From Agromyces sp. (GTDB taxonomy: Bacteria > Actinomycetota > Actinomycetes > Actinomycetales > Microbacteriaceae): 5,805 bases of DNA. Positions within the stretch are counted from its first letter, which is position 1. Each line of letters starts with the position of its first letter. The stretch is from positions 1 to 5,805 of the forward strand of contig JAPSJU010000140.1 in assembly GCA_031178025.1 (NCBI GenBank), written 5' to 3'. Made by a program: the position numbers and the translations under genes. This document shows, in pieces, positions 1 through 4,829 of the stretch. The notes under the pieces were generated by a model. It was not told where the DNA came from, searched no databases, and saw only the letters and a list, made by a program, of their open reading frames with translations.

Positions 1-83
1 CGCCAGTTCGCCGCCTCGACCACCATGTCGGCGAGGAACGCTCCGTCACCGGGCATGGCGGGGCGCATCGTGAAGGCCGCCAT
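1..83 (-). CDS. Partial GNAT-family N-acetyltransferase, N-terminal 27 residues
   Basis: The reverse strand from the ATG at 83-81 reads MAAFTMRPAMPGDGAFLADM and then VVEAANW before the window edge, with no stop. The pattern 'xRPAxxxDxxFLxxMxxEAxNW' is typical of the first beta strand and helix of a group of GNAT acetyltransferases, which transfer an acetyl group from acetyl-CoA to an amine; the substrate cannot be told from this fragment. An in-frame TAG lies 12 nt upstream, so the start must be this ATG or the internal ATG at 68-66 (MRPAMPGD). I prefer the ATG at 83 because a TAGCAT -10-like box sits 6 nt before it and no Shine-Dalgarno is seen, which fits leaderless expression. It lies downstream of the RNase J gene on the same strand but probably has its own promoter. 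The acetyl-CoA-binding motif is outside the window, so the family call rests on the N-terminus only. Confidence 0.68.
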   Translation of the reverse strand, partial: MAAFTMRPAMPGDGAFLADMVVEAANW

Positions 84-85
84 GT

Positions 86-93
86 GCGGATGC
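86..93 (+). repeat. GCGGATGC word, first of seven copies in the window
   Basis: The 8-mer GCGGATGC occurs at 86-93, 1891-1898, 2908-2915, 4331-4338 and 5534-5541 on the plus strand, and as its complement GCATCCGC at 164-171 and 4026-4033. Five of the seven lie in or at the edge of intergenic gaps; the copies at 4026 (thyA) and 5534 (SDR gene) are coding. This copy overlaps the putative -10 box of the GNAT gene. Its role is unknown; it may be a genome-wide favoured word of this lineage. Confidence 0.45.
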
Positions 94-95
94 TA
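90..95 (-). promoter_or_regulatory. Putative -10 box (TAGCAT) of the GNAT gene
   Basis: On the reverse strand TAGCAT matches the actinobacterial TANNNT -10 consensus and ends 6 nt before the ATG at 83. This would place transcription initiation at or next to the A of the ATG, giving a leaderless mRNA. No convincing -35 hexamer is seen 16-18 nt upstream, which is common in these organisms. Confidence 0.5.
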
Positions 96-137
96 CGCCC
101 GAGGTGTTTCCGCCGCGTTTCGTGCGCCGTGAAGGCG

Positions 138-165
138 GCGTCGCGGGGCCGAACCGCCCCGCCGC
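138..165 (-). terminator. GC-rich hairpin just after the RNase J stop, possible terminator
   Basis: A perfect 7-bp inverted repeat (GCGGGGC at 143-149, GCCCCGC at 156-162) with a 6-nt loop begins 9 nt beyond the RNase J stop codon, and can be extended by three more pairs (138-140 with 163-165) across a two-base bulge. The position fits a transcription end for the dapA-RNase J unit. There is no T-rich run after it on the minus strand, so it is at best a non-canonical terminator or a 3'-end stabilising hairpin. Confidence 0.45.
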
Positions 166-170
166 ATCCG

Positions 171-1847
171 CTATGCCTCGATGACGAGCGGAACCAGCAT
201 GGGACGCCGACGCAGTCGACGGTTGACCCACGTGCCCATGGTTCGGCGCACGGTCTGCTGCAGCGAGTGCTGGTCGCGCACGCCGTTCTGCGCCGCCTCG
301 AGCAGGGCTGCCGAGATCTTCGGCTTGACCTCCTCGAAGACCGCCGCATCCTCGGCGAACCCGCGGGCGTGGATCTCGGGACCGACGATGATCCGGCCCG
401 TCGACGCATCCACGACGATGATGACCGAGATGAAGCCCTCCTCGGACAGGATGCGGCGATCCTTGAGGTCGGCATCGGTGATCTCGCCGACCGTCGAGCC
501 GTCGACGTAGACGAAGCCGAGGTCGAGCTGGCCGGCCACCCGCACGACTCCGTCGCGGAGGTCGTACACGGAGCCGTTCTCGCCGATGAACGTGTTCCGC
601 TCCGGGATGCCGGTGTCCCTGGCGAGTTTCGCGTTCGCGAACAGGTGGCGGTACTCGCCGTGGATGGGCAGCACGTTCTTCGGCTTCAGGATGTTGTAGC
701 AGTAGAGCAGTTCGCCGGCCGCGGCGTGGCCCGACACATGCACCTTCGCGTTGCCCTTGTGCACGACGTTCGCTCCGAGCTTCGTGAGCCCGTCGATGAC
801 GCGGTAGACGGCGTTCTCGTTGCCCGGGATGAGGCTCGATGCCAGGATGACCGTGTCGCCCTCGCCGACCTCGATCTGGTGGTCGCGGTTCGCCATCCGG
901 GACAGCACCGCCATCGGCTCACCCTGCGACCCCGTCGACATGTAGACGATGCGGTCATCGGCGATGTCGCCGGCCTTCTTGAAGTCGATGAGCACCCCCT
1001 CGGGCACCTTCAGGTAGCCGAGCTCGGCGGCGATCGTCATGTTGCGCACCATGCTGCGCCCGATGAGCGCGACGCGACGCTCGTTCTCGTAGGCCGCATC
1101 GAGCACCTGCTGCACGCGGTGCACGTGGCTCGAGAAGCTCGCGACGATCACCCGGCGAGGCGCGCGCGCGATCACCTCGTCGAGCACCGGCCCGATCGAG
1201 CGCTCGAGCGGGGTGAAGCCGGGAACATCGGCGTTCGTGGAGTCGACCATGAACAGGTCGACCCCCTCCTCGCCGAGCCGCGCGAACTCGCGCAGGTCGG
1301 TGAGGCGACCGTCCAGCGGGAGCTGGTCCATCTTGAAGTCGCCCGTGGCGAGCACGGTTCCTGCGCGGGTCTTGATGGCGACGGCGAGCGCGTCGGGGAT
1401 CGAGTGGTTCACCGCGATGAACTCCAGGTCGAACGGCCCGATCTTCTCCCCCTGGCCCTCGCGCACGGTGAGGCTGTACGGCTGGATGCGGTGCTCCTTG
1501 AGCTTCGCCTCGACGAGTGCGAGCGTCAGGGTCGAACCGATCAGCGGGATGTCCCGGCGCAGGCGGAGCAGGTACGGCACCGCGCCGATGTGGTCCTCGT
1601 GTCCGTGGGTGAGCACGACCCCGACGATGTCGTCGAGACGCTCGCGGAGGAATCCGAAGTCGGGCAGGATCAGGTCGACGCCGGGCTGGTGCTCCTCGGG
1701 GAAGAGCACGCCGCAGTCGACGATGAGGATCTTCCCGTCGATCTCGTAGCTGGTCATGTTGCGGCCGACCTCGCCGAGGCCGCCGATCGGGATGACGCGG
1801 AGCGTTCCCGGCTCGAGCGGGGCAGGATCGATGACGGTGTCGGGCAT
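171..1847 (-). CDS. rnj: Ribonuclease J (metallo-beta-lactamase / beta-CASP RNase)
   Basis: This 558-residue protein has the length and the full motif set of RNase J, a cytoplasmic 5'-3' exoribonuclease and endoribonuclease in mRNA decay and rRNA maturation. The N-terminal metallo-beta-lactamase part begins near IPIGGLGEVGRNM (19-31) and has the zinc-binding HGHEDH (H81, H83, D85, H86), H148 in VNHSIPDA and D170 in TGDFKMD. The inserted beta-CASP domain follows (about 200-370: VDSTNA with D202, SFSSHVHRVQQVL), then HVSGHAAAGEL (370-380) and LPIHGEYRHL (393-402), and a C-terminal domain from about 450 ending in a basic stretch, VNRRLRRRP. The ATG is fixed by a strong ribosome binding site. It follows dapA by 63 bp on the same strand with no clear promoter, so cotranscription is likely. 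The dapA-RNase J order is known from mycobacteria and other actinobacteria. All metal ligands appear intact. Confidence 0.97.
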   Translation of the reverse strand: MPDTVIDPAPLEPGTLRVIPIGGLGEVGRNMTSYEIDGKILIVDCGVLFPEEHQPGVDLILPDFGFLRERLDDIVGVVLTHGHEDHIGAVPYLLRLRRDIPLIGSTLTLALVEAKLKEHRIQPYSLTVREGQGEKIGPFDLEFIAVNHSIPDALAVAIKTRAGTVLATGDFKMDQLPLDGRLTDLREFARLGEEGVDLFMVDSTNADVPGFTPLERSIGPVLDEVIARAPRRVIVASFSSHVHRVQQVLDAAYENERRVALIGRSMVRNMTIAAELGYLKVPEGVLIDFKKAGDIADDRIVYMSTGSQGEPMAVLSRMANRDHQIEVGEGDTVILASSLIPGNENAVYRVIDGLTKLGANVVHKGNAKVHVSGHAAAGELLYCYNILKPKNVLPIHGEYRHLFANAKLARDTGIPERNTFIGENGSVYDLRDGVVRVAGQLDLGFVYVDGSTVGEITDADLKDRRILSEEGFISVIIVVDASTGRIIVGPEIHARGFAEDAAVFEEVKPKISAALLEAAQNGVRDQHSLQQTVRRTMGTWVNRRLRRRPMLVPLVIEA

Positions 1848-1850
1848 GTG

Positions 1851-1858
1851 CCCTCCTT
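1851..1858 (-). promoter_or_regulatory. Ribosome binding site of the RNase J gene
   Basis: AAGGAGGG on the reverse strand ends 3 nt before the ATG at 1847, with the AGGAGG core 4 nt away. It is one of only two strong Shine-Dalgarno sequences in the window and settles the RNase J start. Its presence contrasts with thyA, dapA and the GNAT gene, which lack one at usual spacing. Confidence 0.85.
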
Positions 1859-1910
1859 ACGTAGCGGTGTTCAGTTCATCGGTCGTTCCGGCGGATGCCT
1901 CGACCGGCGT

Positions 1911-2885
1911 TCAGCGTGTGGTGCCCGCGACCTTCGGCAGGGCGCCGCCGGCGGCGGCGTTGCGGTCGGGGCGGAAGTTGTGGAAGTCGACCCCCGGGAC
2001 GCCCTGCACGAGGTCGATCTCGTCCTCGATGAGCGCGGCCTCCCATTCCTCGGGGCCCACGAGCGGCAGGCGGACGCGAGGGCTCGCGATGCGGCCGAGC
2101 CCGTGCAGGATGTACTTGGCGGCCACGGTGCCCGGCACGTGCGTCATGACCGCCCGCACGAGGGGCTCGAGCTGCTGGTGGGCGGCGGTGGCCGAGGCGA
2201 GGTCGCCGCGGTTCACGGCGTCGACGATCGTGCGGTACGGCGCCGGCGCGATGTTCGCGGTGACCCCGATGAGTCCCGTCGCGCCGATCGCGAGGTGCGG
2301 GAGCACGTTCGCGTCGTCGCCCGAGAAGTACATGAGGTCGGTCTGGTTCAGCACCCGGCTCACCTCGGAGAAGTCGCCCTTGGCGTCCTTCACGGCGAGG
2401 ATGTTCGGATGCTTCGCGAGGCGCAGGATCGTCTCGTAGCGGATGGGCACCCCCGTGCGGCCCGGGATGTCGTAGAGGATGACGGGGAGGTCGGTGGCAT
2501 CGGCGACGAGGCGGAAGTGGGTGAGGATGCCGGCCTGCGTCGGCTTGTTGTAGTACGGCGTGACGATCATGATGCCGTCGGCGCCGGCCTGCTCGCTGTG
2601 CCGGTAGAGCTCGATCGCGTGCGCCGTCTCGTTCGACCCGCCGCCCGTGATGATCTTCGCGCGTCCCGACGCGACGTCCCTGCCCACCTCGACGAGGCGG
2701 ATCTTCTCGGGGTCGGTCAACGTGGACGTCTCCCCCGTCGTGCCCGTGACGACGATGCCGTCGGCGCCCGCCGAGATCACGTCGTCGATGTGCTTCTCGA
2801 CCCCGGGCCAATCGACCTCGCCGTCCGCCGTCATCGGCGTGACGAGCGCGACGAGCACTTGTCCGAAGGGGTTGTCGACAGTCAC
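1911..2885 (-). CDS. dapA: 4-hydroxy-tetrahydrodipicolinate synthase (DHDPS)
   Basis: DapA condenses pyruvate with aspartate-4-semialdehyde, the first committed step to diaminopimelate and lysine, in the cytoplasm. The 324-residue (beta/alpha)8 protein shows GTTGE (48-52, pyruvate carboxylate binding), TPYYNKP (109-115) with the tyrosine of the proton relay, ILYDIPGRTG (136-145) with Y138 and R143, and the Schiff-base K166 in ILAVKDAKG. The start is the GTG at 2885-2883: there is no Shine-Dalgarno, but a TAGCCT -10 box lies 7 nt upstream, which fits a leaderless start. Aligned by eye to the E. coli enzyme, the lysine-site residues H53, H56 and E84 are replaced by D58, K61 and H89, so lysine feedback is probably weak or absent, as in Corynebacterium (inference). 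The C-terminus runs about 29 residues past the E. coli end. It lies 51 bp after dfrA and 63 bp before the RNase J gene. Confidence 0.97.
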   Translation of the reverse strand: MTVDNPFGQVLVALVTPMTADGEVDWPGVEKHIDDVISAGADGIVVTGTTGETSTLTDPEKIRLVEVGRDVASGRAKIITGGGSNETAHAIELYRHSEQAGADGIMIVTPYYNKPTQAGILTHFRLVADATDLPVILYDIPGRTGVPIRYETILRLAKHPNILAVKDAKGDFSEVSRVLNQTDLMYFSGDDANVLPHLAIGATGLIGVTANIAPAPYRTIVDAVNRGDLASATAAHQQLEPLVRAVMTHVPGTVAAKYILHGLGRIASPRVRLPLVGPEEWEAALIEDEIDLVQGVPGVDFHNFRPDRNAAAGGALPKVAGTTR

Positions 2886-2892
2886 GTCGTCA

Positions 2893-2898
2893 AGGCTA
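2893..2898 (-). promoter_or_regulatory. Putative -10 box (TAGCCT) for leaderless dapA transcription
   Basis: TAGCCT on the reverse strand fits TANNNT and is followed by exactly 7 nt before the dapA GTG, so the start codon would be at or next to the +1 position. It lies in the 51-bp dfrA-dapA gap. No good -35 match is visible at 16-18 nt. It implies that dapA-RNase J has its own promoter apart from thyA-dfrA. Confidence 0.55.
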
Positions 2899-2904
2899 TC
2901 GGTT

Positions 2905-2936
2905 CGGGCGGATGCCCCGGTGCCGCACGCCGCCCG
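2905..2936 (-). other. 7-bp inverted repeat directly after the dfrA stop
   Basis: CGGGCGG (2905-2911) and CCGCCCG (2930-2936) are perfect complements 18 nt apart, and the right arm touches the dfrA stop codon (2937-2939). It could be a weak thyA-dfrA terminator or mRNA 3' hairpin, but the loop is long and no T run follows. It also covers the place where the -35 region of the dapA promoter should lie, so a protein-binding site is another reading. The left arm partly overlaps a GCGGATGC word. Confidence 0.35.
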
Positions 2937-3491
2937 TCAGGCGCGCTCGTAGCGCAGGAAGCGGTAGCGGAGGCCGCTCGTCGAGTCGTGCGCATCGACG
3001 GGCGGGTCGACGGAGACCAGACGGAAACGCCGGGCGTCGACCACGGGCGCGAGCACGTCGTCGGGGGCCGGTGCGAACGCGTCCTCGGGATGTCGGAGCT
3101 CGGTCACCTCCAGCCGGTCGGCGCGGGCGATCACGTCGGCGAAGAGCTGCGCGCCGCCGATCGCCCAGATCCAGTCATCCCCGTCGAGGCCGCCGGCGGC
3201 GATCGCGAGCGCCTCGTCGACGGATGCCGCGCGCTCGGCGCCGTCGGCGGCCCACGCGGGATCGCGAGTGACGACGACGTTGCGCCGGCCCGGCAGCGGG
3301 CGGTACCGCGGGGACAGCGAGTCCCACGTGCGCCGGCCCATCACCACGGGTGATCCGAGCGTGACCGCCTTGAAATGGGCGAGGTCCTCGGGCACGTGCC
3401 AGGGCATGCCCCCGTCACGACCGATCACGCGTCCGGCGGCCTGCGCCCAGATGAGCCCGATCCGTGGTGCGGAGGCGTCCGCCCGGCTCAT
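2937..3491 (-). CDS. dfrA: Dihydrofolate reductase
   Basis: The 184-residue protein reduces dihydrofolate to tetrahydrofolate with NADPH and is the target of trimethoprim-type antifolates. It shows IGLIWAQA (11-18), GGMPWHVPEDLAHF (27-40) with D36 matching the catalytic acid D27 of E. coli, the NADPH-binding VVMGRRTWDSL (49-59), GRRNVVVTRD (68-77) and WAIGGAQLF (109-117) with the paired glycines 112-113, ending in GLRYRFLRYERA. The wording is very close to what I recall of the mycobacterial DfrA. The frame stays open upstream to 4037, but that part lies over thyA; the chosen ATG at 3491 gives the family length. Start and thyA stop overlap as ATGA (3488-3491), which suggests translational coupling so that the dihydrofolate made by ThyA is recycled. 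The ribosome binding site is weak (GTGGCGG), as expected for a coupled gene. Confidence 0.97.
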   Translation of the reverse strand: MSRADASAPRIGLIWAQAAGRVIGRDGGMPWHVPEDLAHFKAVTLGSPVVMGRRTWDSLSPRYRPLPGRRNVVVTRDPAWAADGAERAASVDEALAIAAGGLDGDDWIWAIGGAQLFADVIARADRLEVTELRHPEDAFAPAPDDVLAPVVDARRFRLVSVDPPVDAHDSTSGLRYRFLRYERA

Positions 3492-4297
3492 ACCGCCACG
3501 GCAGCGCGGATCGCGGGGTGGTGCTGGTAGCCGTCGACCGCGAAGTCGTCGTATCCGTAGTCGAAGATCGTGTCGGGCGTACGGCTGAATCGCAGCGTCG
3601 GCGCGGGGAACGGGGCGCGAGTGAGCTGCTCGGCGACCTGCTCGACGTGGTTGTCGTAGATGTGGCAGTCGCCCCCCGTCCACACGAAGTCGCCGACCTC
3701 GAGGCCGGTCTGCTGCGCGACCATGTGGGTCAGGAGGGCGTAGGAGGCGATGTTGAAGGGCACCCCGAGGAAGAGGTCGGCGCTGCGCTGGTAGAGCTGG
3801 CACGAGAGCCTGCCGTCGGCCACGTAGAACTGGAACAGCGCGTGGCACGGCGCGAGCGCCATGTCGGGGATGTCGGCGGGGTTCCACGCGGAGACGATGA
3901 GGCGTCGCGAGTCGGGGTTCACGCGGATCTGCTCGACGACCTGCGAGATCTGGTCGATCGTCGCGCCGTCGGGCGTCGGCCAGGAGCGCCACTGCACGCC
4001 GTAGACGGGACCGAGCTCGCCCTCGGCATCCGCCCATTCGTCCCAGATGGTGACGCCGTGCTCACGCAGCCAGCCGACGTTCGACTCGCCGCGCAGGAAC
4101 CACAGGAGCTCGTAGGCGATCGACTTGAAGTGCACGCGCTTCGTGGTGACGAGCGGGAACCCCTGGGAGAGATCGAAGCGCAGCTGGCGGCCGAACACGC
4201 TGCGCGTGCCCGTGCCGGTGCGATCGGTCTTGTGCGTGCCGTGCTCGAGCACGTCGCGCAGGAGGTCTTCGTACGGGGTGGGAATCGTCTCGGACAT
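3488..4297 (-). CDS. thyA: Thymidylate synthase (ThyA type)
   Basis: ThyA methylates dUMP to dTMP using methylene-tetrahydrofolate, releasing dihydrofolate. At 269 residues it matches the bacterial family (264 in E. coli). Visible parts are the phosphate-binding DRTGTGTRSVFG (25-36) with R26, FLRGESNVGWL (67-77), IWDEWAD (84-90), the arginine pair 131-132, the nucleophile C151 in APCHALFQFYV, QLYQRSADLFLGVPFN (167-182) with D174 and N182, DCHIYDNH (210-217) with H212 and Y214, and a C-terminal AVAV as in the family. The active site is complete. The ATG at 4297 has no Shine-Dalgarno at normal distance (a GAGG sits only 2 nt away), but a TAGCAT -10 box lies 7 nt upstream. It is the first gene of the thyA-dfrA unit and is divergent from the osmC-type gene. 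Confidence 0.98.
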   Translation of the reverse strand: MSETIPTPYEDLLRDVLEHGTHKTDRTGTGTRSVFGRQLRFDLSQGFPLVTTKRVHFKSIAYELLWFLRGESNVGWLREHGVTIWDEWADAEGELGPVYGVQWRSWPTPDGATIDQISQVVEQIRVNPDSRRLIVSAWNPADIPDMALAPCHALFQFYVADGRLSCQLYQRSADLFLGVPFNIASYALLTHMVAQQTGLEVGDFVWTGGDCHIYDNHVEQVAEQLTRAPFPAPTLRFSRTPDTIFDYGYDDFAVDGYQHHPAIRAAVAV

Positions 4298-4304
4298 TGC
4301 CTCG

Positions 4305-4310
4305 ATGCTA
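4305..4310 (-). promoter_or_regulatory. Putative -10 box (TAGCAT) for leaderless thyA transcription
   Basis: TAGCAT on the reverse strand fits TANNNT and is followed by 7 nt before the thyA ATG, the same arrangement as at dapA. It lies in the 107-bp divergent gap (4298-4404). No clear -35 element is seen. Confidence 0.55.
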
Positions 4311-4370
4311 ACCCCGGCGACCGACCTCGAGCGGATGCCACCGGCGCGCCCCGTACGACCGTCGCGGGGC

Positions 4371-4376
4371 TAGGCT
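4371..4376 (+). promoter_or_regulatory. Putative -10 box (TAGGCT) of the osmC-SDR unit
   Basis: TAGGCT fits the TANNNT consensus in the divergent gap between thyA and the osmC-type gene. Initiation about 7 nt downstream would leave a leader of roughly 20 nt holding the Shine-Dalgarno. The -35 region is GC-rich with no good consensus. The two divergent -10 boxes are 60 bp apart, so one bound regulator could affect both directions, though no operator-like palindrome is visible. Confidence 0.5.
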
Positions 4377-4390
4377 GGGATCTCGTCTCG

Positions 4391-4399
4391 AGGAGGAGG
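4391..4399 (+). promoter_or_regulatory. Strong ribosome binding site of the osmC-type gene
   Basis: AGGAGGAGG carries two overlapping AGGAGG cores; the downstream one ends 5 nt before the ATG at 4405. It fixes this start and suggests efficient translation. Confidence 0.88.
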
Positions 4400-4404
4400 A
4401 ATCC

Positions 4405-4827
4405 ATGGCACTCACGAGTGAAGCGACTGCGATCTGGAAGGGCTCGTTGTTCGAGGGATCGGGCGACGTCACCCTCGATTCGTCGGGTCTGGCGTCGTTC
4501 CCCGTCAACTGGAAGGCGAGGGCCGAGGGCGTCGAGAACATGACGAACCCCGAGGAGATGCTCGCCGCGGCGCACTCCTCGTGCTTCTCGATGGCGCTCT
4601 CGCTGGCCCTCGCACAGGCCGGCCACCCGGCCGAGAGCATCCAGACCACGGCGGCGGTCACCTTCGAGGCCGGCAAGGGCGTGCTCGGCAGCCACCTGCT
4701 CGTGAGCGCACGGGTGCCGGGCCTGACCGAGGAGGCGTTCGAGAAGTTCGCCGAGGACGCCAAGGAGAACTGCCCGATCTCGCAGGCTCTCGCCATCCCC
4801 ATCACGATCGAAGCCGAGCTCGCCTGA
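4405..4827 (+). CDS. osmC: OsmC-family peroxiredoxin (organic hydroperoxide reductase)
   Basis: This 140-residue protein matches the OsmC subgroup of the OsmC/Ohr family, small dimeric cytoplasmic enzymes that reduce organic hydroperoxides with a cysteine pair. It begins with the usual ATAIWKGSLFEGSG strand region (7-20), has R39 in WKARAEG, and carries the signature NPEEMLAAAHSSCFSMAL (48-65) with the peroxidatic C60 and nearby acidic residues; the resolving cysteine is C123 in AKENCPISQAL (119-129). Both cysteines are present, so it should be active. Family members are often induced by stress or late growth; the sequence here shows a plain -10 box and no recognised stress operator. It is the first gene of a unit with the SDR gene 2 bp downstream. 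Assignment to OsmC rather than Ohr rests on the overall wording and is slightly less certain than the family. Confidence 0.93.
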   Translation: MALTSEATAIWKGSLFEGSGDVTLDSSGLASFPVNWKARAEGVENMTNPEEMLAAAHSSCFSMALSLALAQAGHPAESIQTTAAVTFEAGKGVLGSHLLVSARVPGLTEEAFEKFAEDAKENCPISQALAIPITIEAELA

Positions 4828-4829
4828 CC

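Noticed and set aside
1881..1907. Short inverted repeat (GGTCG / CGACC) in the dapA-RNase J gap as a terminator or operator
   Set aside because: The arms are only 5 bp with a 15-nt loop and no T run; this is within chance for such GC-rich DNA, and the genes are probably cotranscribed.
84..3353. A 1089-codon open frame on the plus strand, antisense to the RNase J gene, dapA and part of dfrA
   Set aside because: It is in exact codon register with all three minus-strand genes, whose coordinates share one frame (gaps of 63 and 51 bp are multiples of three). Its stops would need TTA, CTA or TCA codons in the sense genes, which high-GC actinobacteria avoid. The product is a D/E/V/R/H/L-rich shadow with no family motif.
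3492..4037. N-terminal extension of the dfrA frame to 366 codons
   Set aside because: The extra part overlaps thyA in another frame, is arginine-rich and unlike any family. The ATG at 3491, overlapping the thyA stop, gives the normal DHFR length.
3464..4543. A 359-codon plus-strand open frame over thyA
   Set aside because: It is again codon-register antisense to thyA, open for the same compositional reason, and crosses the divergent promoter region.
4581..4829. Upstream extension of the SDR frame
   Set aside because: It lies inside the osmC-type gene in another frame. The Rossmann fold starts directly at the GTG at 4830.
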